A program made the translations under genes and the position numbers. Shown piece by piece: positions 16,301 through 25,800 of a stretch of DNA of 50,899 bases (the stretch's first letter is position 1; every line of letters begins with the position of its first letter). The DNA is taken from the NCBI GenBank assembly GCA_903888515.1, contig CAISTY010000028.1, forward strand, positions 1 to 50,899, read 5' to 3'. The stretch is from Akkermansiaceae bacterium. Its GTDB lineage: Bacteria > Verrucomicrobiota > Verrucomicrobiia > Verrucomicrobiales > Akkermansiaceae. Under the pieces are notes generated by a model, which did no database searches, had not been told where the DNA came from, and worked only from the letters and a program-made list of their open reading frames with translations.

Positions 16301-17674
16301 TCAGCGCACGCGTTCTAACAACCATGGCAGAAGGGCATCGATGGCGATGCGTTCCTGCGCCATTGAATCCCGGTGGCGCACGGTGACGGTGCCTTTCAGC
16401 GCGTCGCCGTTTTCGCCGAGGGTGTCGAAATCCACGGTCACGCAGAACGGCGTACCCACTTCGTCCTGGCGGCGATAGCGGCGGCCTACGGCCCCGCCGT
16501 CGTCGTAGAAAACGGTCATCCACGGCTGCAGGGATTTTTGGATGGAGCGGCCGATGCGGACCTGCTCCTCGTTCTTCTTGAGCAACGGGAAAATGCCCAC
16601 CTTGACGGGCGCCATGCGCGGCACGAAACGCAACACGGTGCGCACGTCCTCCTTGCCCTTTTCGTCGGTTAGAATCTCCTCGTCGAACGCCTCGCAAATC
16701 AGGGCGAGCACCGTGCGGTCACAGCCGGCGGACGGCTCGACGACGTGCGGCAGGTATTTTTCCTTGGTTTCCTCATCGAAGTACACGAGTGATTTGGCGG
16801 CACCTTTTTCATGCACGCCGAGGTCGTAGCTGGTGCGGTACGCGACACCTTCCAATTCCTGGACGCCGAAGGGAAACTCGTATTCGATATCATAGGTTTT
16901 CTTCGAATAGAACGCGCGTTCGCCGTCCGGCACATCGAGGATATGGAGTTTTTCGCGGGGGATGCCGATTTCACCGTAGAACTTGAGGCGCTCCTCCAAC
17001 CATTCGTCGGTGAGCCGCATGCCGTCGTCGGGGTGGCAGAAATACTCGATCTCCATTTGTTCGAACTCCCGCGAGCGGAAGGTGAAATTGCGCGGGTTGA
17101 TCTCGTTGCGGAACGCCTTGCCGATCTGAGCGATGCCGAAGGGGATCCTCACCCTGTTAGAATCCAGCACGTTCTTATACTGGCAGAATATCGACTGCGC
17201 CGTTTCCGGCCGCAGGTAGGCGATCTGGTCGCCCGTCGCGCCGAAATTCGTTTGCAGCATCAGGTTGAAGTCACGCGGTTCGGTGAGTTCGCATTTCGGC
17301 GATTGGCCGGCGCAGACGCTGGGTTTTTCCCTGCACGGGGCAGTTGCCACCTGGTCCGCGCGGAAGCGCGCCTTGCAGGTTTTGCAATCCACCATAGGAT
17401 CGGAGAAGCCGCCGACATGGCCCGAGGAAACGAGCACCTGTTCCATGGTGAGGATCGCGCCGTCCATGCCGAGCACGTCGTCGCGTTCCTGCACGGTTTT
17501 GCGCCACCAATATTCCTTGAGGTTGCGTTTGAGTTCCGCGCCTAACGGACCATAATCCCAGCAGCCGTTCAGGCCGCCGTATAGCTCGCCCGCCTGAAAG
17601 ATGAAGCCGCGGCGTTTGCACAGCGAGACGATTTTCTCCATGCGGGCGGGATCGGTGGTGTCTTTGTTAGCCAT
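16301..17674 (-). CDS. glyQS: glycyl-tRNA synthetase (single-chain, homodimeric class II type)
   Basis: This class II aminoacyl-tRNA synthetase charges tRNA-Gly. The 457-residue chain is the single-polypeptide (alpha2) type, not the alpha2beta2 GlyQ/GlyS type: GFIFQAGELYGGLNGCWDYGPLG at the N-terminus, a cysteine-bearing insert (VDCKTCKARFRADQ and later CREKPSVC), motif 2 RNEINPRNFTFRSREFEQME, and motif 3 VVEPSAGCDRTVLALI, followed by an anticodon-binding domain from APVKVGIFPLLKK. The ATG at 17674 is chosen; the longer frame extends over the upstream patatin gene. 91 bases separate the two genes. Confidence 0.95.
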   Translation of the reverse strand: MANKDTTDPARMEKIVSLCKRRGFIFQAGELYGGLNGCWDYGPLGAELKRNLKEYWWRKTVQERDDVLGMDGAILTMEQVLVSSGHVGGFSDPMVDCKTCKARFRADQVATAPCREKPSVCAGQSPKCELTEPRDFNLMLQTNFGATGDQIAYLRPETAQSIFCQYKNVLDSNRVRIPFGIAQIGKAFRNEINPRNFTFRSREFEQMEIEYFCHPDDGMRLTDEWLEERLKFYGEIGIPREKLHILDVPDGERAFYSKKTYDIEYEFPFGVQELEGVAYRTSYDLGVHEKGAAKSLVYFDEETKEKYLPHVVEPSAGCDRTVLALICEAFDEEILTDEKGKEDVRTVLRFVPRMAPVKVGIFPLLKKNEEQVRIGRSIQKSLQPWMTVFYDDGGAVGRRYRRQDEVGTPFCVTVDFDTLGENGDALKGTVTVRHRDSMAQERIAIDALLPWLLERVR

Positions 17675-17765
17675 AAAAATGCAGGTTGGGGCGCGGATAC
17701 AAACAGACGCAGCCACGCGCGGCAAGCCACGATTCCGCAATGCGTTGGCACTGCGGGGCCGGTGC

Positions 17766-20700
17766 TTAGTTCTTGCGCGCCGCGTGGGTGGTTCTGCGTC
17801 CGCAGGCGAGATAGATGTGATGCAATTCCGGGCTGACCTCCTCGTCCCCGGAGCAGGCGGGACTGTTCGGGTGGAACGGGCAGACGGGACGTATTCCGGA
17901 TTGAGGGTCCGCGCGCCGGAACCAACAGAACCCCTGTTGCTGTTCGTCGTCGGAAAGGTTGACGGGGCCGAAATCCAGTGCGCCGCCCGTACCCGGCCGC
18001 ACGCGATCCGGCAATTGATCCAAAGCGATTCCCCGGCCCAGCGCCCATTGTCTGAGCATGGCGACATCGACCGCGTGGGCGTTGTTGCCGGGGTCGAAGT
18101 GATTCGCAACGGCACAGAGGGTCGAAGCGCAACCATGGGCAATGCTCTCCGTCTGTTTCCTGCGACTGAACCCGAGCATCGGATGGAAGGCAAAGGTACC
18201 ACAGAGCCATTGGGGCTTTACCACCAGCACGTCCAGATTCAAGGGGATATCGTGGGCATGGACATCGGGATCATTCTCACTGGCGCGTTGTTTGAGGATG
18301 CGCCGGATATTGCGTTGCGTCTGCTGGAATTTATCGATCTTCCCGTTGTAACGCAACTGGGTGGCGCGAGCGCGAATCTCCGTCCAGCACAACTTGCCCA
18401 AGTCATTCCGCTGGGTCCAGTCCGCTTTCTCGGGTTCGAGTGTGGCGGTTAGAATGAGATGAGGCACCTTCGGGCACCGCTCATACTTTGAGGCGGCGTC
18501 ATTTCCCCACAGATAATTGACCACGGCACCGAGGGGCAGATTGTCCATGATGCCGCCGTCGGCGTATTGCGCCACATGTTGGGGATGGCGATAGACCTCC
18601 CAGGACCAGCGCGGGCGGAACACGGCAGGGAACGCACTGCTGGCCAGCAGGCTCTGCGTGAAACGCGGATCCCATGGGTGTGTCGTTCTCAGAATATCGA
18701 GTTTGCCGAGCGTGAGATTCGTGGTGGTGCCGATGAGGGGAAAGCCAAAGTGGTCAAGACGCGTTCGTGCGGCGGGTTTTCCTTGAAAGACAAATCCGTC
18801 GATGAGTTGTTGGAGCGGCTCCGACCCCAGCAGTTCCAGACCCACGCCATAGCGGTCCACCATGCCCTGTAGTTGCTTCCTGATTTGTTTTGCCGCGCCT
18901 TGCCAGTCGGACATGCGGAGTGTTCGCGCCAGTTCCAGCAGTTCAAAGGGCGTTAGATAAAAGAGCCGTTCCATGCCTGAGAAAACCCGGCGGGCCCGCC
19001 GGCCAAACGTGATGCCGGAGTCCATTTCGTAGCGCCGGAAGACCATGTCGATGTCGTGTGGCGAGAAGTCGGCGGAAGCGACATGTATCGCGAAATGCCG
19101 GATGAAATCCGCGAAGCGGTCGGTGAGCACGAAGCGGTCAACCGTTAGGAAAGTGGCGGCGATGCGTCGTGTCTGGCGTTGCCGCTCCAGCAGGTCGGAG
19201 CCCGCCGGTTTCGCAAAAACCCTGCTGGTGAAAGCCCCGATGATGGTGCCGACCGAAGCCCCGGCCACGACATCCGGCTGGATGCCCAGTTCGCTCACCG
19301 CATTGGCAAAACCCACTTGAAACACCCCACGGAAAACACCTCCGCTGAAGAGGAACACAATGGCCGGGCCTTTGTTGGTGGGCGCAGGTGGGGGGGGCAC
19401 GATGAAAGAACTTGGAGTTGCGCGCGGCAGCCGCAGATGTTGTCGCAACTCCGGCAGTTGGGCACCATCCACTGCGGTCTGCGCATGACAGGCGACACAA
19501 TTGCGGCACACCTCGGATAATCCGGGGCCTGGGTCTGGATTGGCCGCAGTCACAGGATCGCATCCGGGCAGGGCGCTTATCCCGCCCCACGCGGCAAGCA
19601 ACATCCTGCACGAAACATACTCAATCCCGTCCGGGCGGGTGACGGTTTCCCTGGAGCAACGAAGAGCCTCGACGGCACTGCGCAGGGTTGATGGGTTGAC
19701 TTCATCGCGATGCGGCCACTCGTCCGGCATCTCCTCATCGGGCTCCTGCAGCCGCCGCCGTTCCTCCAGTGTCCTCGTATCCGGCAGGGCATCAATGACA
19801 AGGCGCTCGATCATGGCCCTGCACCCGTCGGCCACCGCGGTGTCGATGAGTTCCCGCCGCTCCGCCGCCGATCCGGCCTGCATCATGCGCAGGCCAAGGT
19901 GATGAGTGCGCTCAGGCACCACCAAGCGGATCTTGGCCGGGAGAAATGTCTCCTTGCGTCCGGACTCGTCACCGACTGTCGCGGGCCTGCCGCCCAGCGC
20001 CCGGCTGACGCGGTCTATCAGGTTTTTGTCGAGGAGCATGTCTTGAAAGCGCCGCAACTGGCGCGCGCGCAGCGCCACGTCTATCAGCCCGGTGTAAGGG
20101 TCGCTCTTGGCGGGCGGACTCTCCTGTTCCAGTGGCAGCGGAGGCGCGGAGATGATGCGCAGACGATCACAACCCGCACCGGACTGCCGGGTGAGAATTC
20201 TGCAAGCCTCCTCGAACACCGGCATGATCGGATCGCTCGACATATTGCTGCCATCAATGAACATGGCCGATGCTCCGTCTTTCATGATCGACTGCGCCCT
20301 GAAAAACGGCACCACGGCCGAGGCGCACATCAACGCATCCACCACGGGAGTCTCCGGCGGCATCGCCTCGAGTTTGCCGGTGCCCAGGTTGGCGGCAATC
20401 GGCAGCACCACCATGCCATTCTTGCGTTGCTTGTCATGCGCATAGGCCTTGAGCAGTTTCTTGTTCGCATCACCACCGGACGAAGGGCTTTCGTGCTTCA
20501 GCGCCCGGCGGACACTCTCGTCAAACTTGAAGTCCCCGTAGTAGGCCGGGTCGAAGTTCTGCACGAGCACCGCCTTGAGTGCATAAGAATCTCCGAGGTC
20601 ATGGAAGATATGATAATGTTTGAGGAGATGGCGGAAAATGCTTTTATTGGATAACAGGAAGGCCCAGGCGCATAGTCCGAGCCCGAGGATGAGAGCGATG

Positions 20701-21623
20701 CGCAGACCGGCCCATCCGGTGATAGCCCACTGCGGTGGCAGATGAATGACGGAGCACGCAGACAGAATCAAAAGCAACAGTGCGGGACCCGTGGCCAGGG
20801 CGATCAGGAGAGGCAGCAATCCGAGCAGCAACCAGAGACTTCGATCCCAGACCCAATGGAACCAAGCCCATGGATTGAAGATGATGTAACCCGCCTCGAC
20901 CCCGCCGGCGTAGGCTTTGCCGTTGATTCCGAGAAGCTCGCACAATTCCACCCTGGCGACCAAGCTGACCGGCAAGCTGAGTGAGACGACGTTGCGTGCG
21001 ACCAACCACCAAATCCGCGGCAGGAGCAAGCCACGCGTGCTCCAGCATTTCGTCAGGTTCATCGCCCCGGCGGCGTTCCACCCCAGCAGGGCCCGAACCA
21101 ATTGCGTGAGCACTTTCACACTGACCCGCACCTTGAGAAAATGATCGAACAGCCGGATCAATCCAGTACGGCTGGACACGGACTCTTCGCGGCTGTCGCG
21201 CTCCTCCTTGAAATGCCGCGGCAGTTCGACAGGCTTGAGTGCGCGCGCGGAGTTCGTTTCAAGCGGGTCGGGGAAAAAGCCCTTGAGGAGTGTGGAAGGC
21301 GCATTGCGGAACGCTTCCAGAAGGTCGCTGAAACGGGCCACCCGCACCTCCTCGTCCTCCTCGGTGGACGCATTGACACCTGCGTTGGCCTGGAGCACCT
21401 CACCCAGCGCCGTTGCCGTGATCGCGCCCACTGAGATGCCCGCCACCATGTCCGGCGCTTTGCGGTGCGTGACCAAAAGGGCATGCACCACACCCATCTG
21501 CATGACCGTATCCAGGCCGGCCCCGGGAAACGAGATCACCCGGTAGGGGCGCTGCGCTGCCGCACCAGTTGCCGTTGTTTGCGGGGCAGGAGTTGGATCG
21601 GGGGCTGTGGGCGATGTTTTCAT
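17766..21623 (-). CDS. two-domain patatin-like phospholipase with membrane segments
   Basis: From the ATG at 21623 the protein has 1285 residues. A first patatin domain (about 25-600) has the nucleophile motif GISVG with Ser64 and a MFIDGSNMSSDP segment where the DGG/DGA motif of the dyad is expected. About 200-320 contain several hydrophobic stretches (LWLLLGLLPLLIALATG and others), so the protein is membrane bound. A second, better conserved patatin domain (about 760-1180) has SGGVFRGVFQVGFANA (oxyanion hole), GASVG with Ser790 and DGGIMDN with Asp1022. Between them, CRNCVACH (706-713) includes a CxxCH sequence like a c-type haem site. It likely hydrolyses acyl esters of lipids. Substrate unknown. 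Confidence 0.8.
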   Translation of the reverse strand: MKTSPTAPDPTPAPQTTATGAAAQRPYRVISFPGAGLDTVMQMGVVHALLVTHRKAPDMVAGISVGAITATALGEVLQANAGVNASTEEDEEVRVARFSDLLEAFRNAPSTLLKGFFPDPLETNSARALKPVELPRHFKEERDSREESVSSRTGLIRLFDHFLKVRVSVKVLTQLVRALLGWNAAGAMNLTKCWSTRGLLLPRIWWLVARNVVSLSLPVSLVARVELCELLGINGKAYAGGVEAGYIIFNPWAWFHWVWDRSLWLLLGLLPLLIALATGPALLLLILSACSVIHLPPQWAITGWAGLRIALILGLGLCAWAFLLSNKSIFRHLLKHYHIFHDLGDSYALKAVLVQNFDPAYYGDFKFDESVRRALKHESPSSGGDANKKLLKAYAHDKQRKNGMVVLPIAANLGTGKLEAMPPETPVVDALMCASAVVPFFRAQSIMKDGASAMFIDGSNMSSDPIMPVFEEACRILTRQSGAGCDRLRIISAPPLPLEQESPPAKSDPYTGLIDVALRARQLRRFQDMLLDKNLIDRVSRALGGRPATVGDESGRKETFLPAKIRLVVPERTHHLGLRMMQAGSAAERRELIDTAVADGCRAMIERLVIDALPDTRTLEERRRLQEPDEEMPDEWPHRDEVNPSTLRSAVEALRCSRETVTRPDGIEYVSCRMLLAAWGGISALPGCDPVTAANPDPGPGLSEVCRNCVACHAQTAVDGAQLPELRQHLRLPRATPSSFIVPPPPAPTNKGPAIVFLFSGGVFRGVFQVGFANAVSELGIQPDVVAGASVGTIIGAFTSRVFAKPAGSDLLERQRQTRRIAATFLTVDRFVLTDRFADFIRHFAIHVASADFSPHDIDMVFRRYEMDSGITFGRRARRVFSGMERLFYLTPFELLELARTLRMSDWQGAAKQIRKQLQGMVDRYGVGLELLGSEPLQQLIDGFVFQGKPAARTRLDHFGFPLIGTTTNLTLGKLDILRTTHPWDPRFTQSLLASSAFPAVFRPRWSWEVYRHPQHVAQYADGGIMDNLPLGAVVNYLWGNDAASKYERCPKVPHLILTATLEPEKADWTQRNDLGKLCWTEIRARATQLRYNGKIDKFQQTQRNIRRILKQRASENDPDVHAHDIPLNLDVLVVKPQWLCGTFAFHPMLGFSRRKQTESIAHGCASTLCAVANHFDPGNNAHAVDVAMLRQWALGRGIALDQLPDRVRPGTGGALDFGPVNLSDDEQQQGFCWFRRADPQSGIRPVCPFHPNSPACSGDEEVSPELHHIYLACGRRTTHAARKN

Positions 21624-21953
21624 GTCGGCGGACTTGAGTGTAAGAAGTGGCAGACTCCAGCCGCCGCCAGAGATCAATCCGGCGCAAGGTTCTCCACGGC
21701 GAATTGGGGGCACGGGTCAGTCGTTTACAGCCGGATTCATGGCATGCGAAAAGTCGTGGCTCGGGAAAATAGCAATCCGGCCGGTTTTGCCAAGATATTA
21801 CATGGGAAATCAGCGGCAAGCAGGGGCCATGGCCGCCGCGTCGGGGCCCCGGTGAGAAAAGGAGCTTGGCAGCAGCAGACAGTTCGCCTACTGTGCATCG
21901 TCAGCCCACCCTCGGAAGTGACCCCGATCCAGCAAATACGCAATTCCCCATTT
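21624..21953. other. divergent intergenic region
   Basis: 330 bases between the start of the patatin gene (minus strand) and the start of the TPR gene (plus strand). No recognisable RNA, repeat or convincing promoter hexamers; it is taken to carry the two divergent promoters. Confidence 0.5.
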
Positions 21954-22724
21954 ATGCACTCCATGGCCTCCTTCAAAACGTTCATCCTCGCGCTTGCGTT
22001 TGTTCTATCGTGCGGGTCGGGTTGGGGGGAGACGGCGGATGAATTGGTCAAACAAGGCAACGTTCATGACTTGAAATTCAATCCGACCGAAGCCCTCAAA
22101 TTCTATCTGCCCGCCGAACAACTGGAGCCGAAAAACGCGGATCTCATGGAGCGCATCGCCCGCCAATACCGACATCAGATGGCGGACACCCCGATTGTGA
22201 AGGATAAAATCCGCCTATCGGGAATGGCCCTGAGTTATGCGGAGCGGGCGGTGGTCCTCGCGCCCAAGGATTCAAATGCGCATCTTTCGATCGCGATCTG
22301 CCACGCCAAATCCGTCGATCTTTACAGCAGCAAGGAAAAAATGAATGCCATGCGGCAGGTGAAAATATCCGTGGACCGGGCGATCGCTCTGGATTCCGGG
22401 AATCATTTGGCATGGTACATGCTCGGGCGTTGGCATCAGCGGGTCTCCGATCTGGGCGGGATCAAGCGGTTCGTCGCTGAAATGGCCTACGGAGAACTCC
22501 CCAAGGCGTCCTTCGAAGATTCGGTCAAATGCTTCAGCAAGGCGATCCAACTCAACCCCGACCGCTCGGTTTACCATGTGGATGTGGGCATCACCTATGC
22601 GTTGATGGGCGATAAGGAGAACGCCAGGAAGAGCATTGAAAAAGGGCTCGCCCTGCCCACCACGGGGAAAGATGATCCTGAAACCAAGAAACGGGGTGCA
22701 GAGACGCTGAAGACCCTGAAGTGA
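21954..22724 (+). CDS. exported tetratricopeptide-repeat protein
   Basis: The 256-residue protein begins with a signal peptide (MASFKTFILALAFVLSCGSGWG; an earlier Met at 21954 and one at 21963 are equally possible) and then three to four TPR-like helical pairs: ALKFYLPAEQLEPKNADL, AERAVVLAPKDSNAHLSIAI, VDRAIALDSGNHLAWYMLG and CFSKAIQLNPDRSVYHVDVG. TPR proteins in the periplasm generally bind other proteins. It ends 172 bases upstream of the PKS gene on the same strand and could share a transcript with it, but the link is unproven. Confidence 0.7.
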   Translation: MHSMASFKTFILALAFVLSCGSGWGETADELVKQGNVHDLKFNPTEALKFYLPAEQLEPKNADLMERIARQYRHQMADTPIVKDKIRLSGMALSYAERAVVLAPKDSNAHLSIAICHAKSVDLYSSKEKMNAMRQVKISVDRAIALDSGNHLAWYMLGRWHQRVSDLGGIKRFVAEMAYGELPKASFEDSVKCFSKAIQLNPDRSVYHVDVGITYALMGDKENARKSIEKGLALPTTGKDDPETKKRGAETLKTLK

Positions 22725-22896
22725 CTGCTTCCGCTGTCTCGTGCACGTTGCGGCGTGTTCGGAAATCCGTCTCCATCCAGCGGGGTGAGTGCGTGCCTGT
22801 TGTCAAAAAACCATTCCCACCCGGAACTTGGGCTTGCCTTGGCCATGATTTGCCCGAAAGTGCGCTCCCCGCGAGGGAAATTCAAACTGATCCATT

Positions 22897-25800
22897 ATGC
22901 CAAGAGAGGGTATCGCTATCATCGGAATCGGCTGCCGGTTTCCCGGCGGTGTGAATGACACCGAATCGTTCTGGAAACTTCTCGCCGAAGGACGTGATGC
23001 CGTGTCCGAGGTGCCCGCAGACCGTTGGAATATCGAACGCTTCTACGACGCGGAACCAGGAGTGACCGGCAAATCCATCGCCAAACGCGGCGGATTTCTT
23101 GATGATATCGATCAATTTGATCCCCGGTTTTTTGGCATCTCGCCGCGTGAGGCACCGTACATCGACCCGCAGCAGCGGCTTCTGCTAGAGACCGCATGGG
23201 AGGCGATCGAAGACGCCGGCCAGGTGCTCGATTTTGAAAAAGGCACGGACATCGGCGTGTTCATGGGGGTTTCCCATAATGACTATCAAACCATCCAAGG
23301 CAGCAGCACGGATCGCAAGGGCATCAGCGCGCATTCGCCCATCGGCACCGCCCACAGCATCGCGGCGAACCGGATTTCCTATTGTTTCAATCTCAGCGGC
23401 CCGAGTCTCTCGATGGACACCGCTTGCTCGTCCGCCCTAACGGCCGTGCACCTTGCCTGCGAGTCCCTGCGGGCCGGGAGTTGTAAAATGGCGATGGCTG
23501 GCGGCGTGACGGTGATGATCACGCCGGACGGGTTCATCGGGTTTTCCCAAGCGGGCATGCTCTCGCCGGACGGCAAGTGCAAGGCCTTCGCCGCCGAGGC
23601 AAACGGCTTTGTCCGGGGTGAAGGTGCCGGAGTCGTGCTTCTGAAACCTCTCTCCCAAGCCATCGCGGATGGCGATCCGATCCATGGCGTGATCCTCGGT
23701 TCCTCGCTCAATCAGGACGGCCACACCAACGGCATTTCTCTCCCATGCCCTCAAGCTCAAGCCCAATTGGTGCGTGACGCTTGTGTCGACGCGGGCATCC
23801 TTCCGACGGATGTTGGCTTTGTCGAAGCCCACGGCACGGGCACGGCGGTGGGTGATCCCATTGAGGCCACCGCGCTGGCGGATGCTCTCTGCGGCGACCG
23901 GTCGGCGGATGCGCCGCTGCCCATTGGCTCGGTGAAAACCAACCTCGGTCATTTGGAAACGGCGGCCGGTGTCGTCGGCCTCATCAAGGGCATCCTCGTT
24001 CTCAAGCACGCCCAGATTCCTCCCAGCCTCCACTTCGACAAGCCAAGTCCCCACATCGACATGGCGGGCTTGAAATTGCGCGTGCCGACCACCTTGGAAG
24101 CCTTTCCCAACCATGGAAAACGCCGTATTGCCGGGGTGAATTCCTTCGGTTTCGGGGGGGCCAACGCACACGTCATCCTGACTGAACCCCCAGCCCAAGT
24201 GACTCCCGATCATGAACCCATCCCGGCGGATCGTTCATGGCCACTGGTGATTTCCGCGCGTTCCGAGGATGCGCTCAAAGCCAGCGCCGCACGCTTGGCG
24301 GGTTGGATCGAATCACATGAATTGGGAAATGGAGCATCACCTGTCCTGCCGAAGCTGACCTACTCGCTCGGCGCGCGCCGGAATCATCACGCACATCGCT
24401 TGACGCTCATCGGCAGTTCTTCCGCCGAGATCAGCGGTGAGCTGCAGGCATTCGCCGCCGGCAATCCGGTGACCAAGGCCCGCACGTCGTTCACACCGCG
24501 CCCGGAATTCGCCCCGCGCATCGGCTTCGTCATGAGCGGCCAAGGACCGCAGTGGTGGGGCATGGGCCGCGAATTGATGCGCAACGAACCGGTTTTCCGC
24601 GAAGTGATGGAAGCCTGTGATCAGGCGATGCGTCCCTATGCCCGCTTCTCGCTGCTGGAAGAATTGGGCCGCGACGAGGCTGACTCGAACCTCCACCACA
24701 CCGAGATTGCCCAACCGGCGATTTTCGCGATGCAACTCGCGCTCGTGGCACTCTGGAAATCACTCGGCGTGGAACCGAGCGCCGTCGTCGGCCACAGCGT
24801 AGGCGAAATCGCCGCCGCCCACGTCGCCGGGATTCTCAGCTTGGAAGAGGGCGCCCGTATCATCGTCCTGCGGGCCCGCATGATGCATGAGTGCGCACGG
24901 GGGGAAGGCACCATGCTCGCAGTGAGCCTATCGGAAGAAGAGGCTTTGGAAGTGATTTCCCGCCACGACCAGACGGTAAGCATCGCAGCCTTCAATGGTC
25001 CCCGCTCACTCACCTTGGCCGGCATTTCCTCCTCGCTGGAAGCCATCCGCGCCGAGTTGGAGCCACAAAACATTTTCGCCCGTTTCGTGAAGGTGCCCCA
25101 CCCATATCACCACGCGATGATGCAGCCTGCGGCGGATCAGCTCATGCGCGGCCTGTCCGACATCACGCCTCAGGCTGAAACCCTGCCGTTCTTCAGCACC
25201 GTGACCGGTGAACGCTGCGCCGGCAAAGACTGCGTCGCCGCACATTGGGGACGCGGTATCCGCCAACCCGTCCAATTCGTCAAAGCCGTCGGCGCGGTGG
25301 CCGACTTCGGCGTGGATGTCTGGTTGGAAATCAGCTCTCACCCGGCGCTCTCCATCTCGATCCAGGAATGCCTCACCGCCCGTGGCCTCAAGGCGCAGGT
25401 GACCGCCTCGGCCCGCCGTGAACGCGAGCACGAGTCCTTTCTGGAAGCGGCACTCGACCTCCACCGCGGCGGCGTGACACTCGATTTCAGCGGGCTTACC
25501 CCGTCCCGTGAGTTGCTCTCGCTGCCCGCTTATCCGTGGGACAAGAGCCGCTGGTGGCATGAGTGCGGCGAACTGCGCGACGCGCGCCTTTCCCCCGGTG
25601 GCAAAGGCCTGCTCGATGCCCGCCAACCCCGCGCCACACCCACTTGGACGACCCGCCTCGACAGTCGCCACATGGCGTTTCTCAAGGACCACAAAGTAGA
25701 TACGCACATCATTTTCCCGGCCGCCGCTTTTGTGGAAATGGCGCTTGAGGCTGGCTTGCAGTTGTTCGAAGGCCGGCCTTTTGCGTTAGAAGATTTCGAG

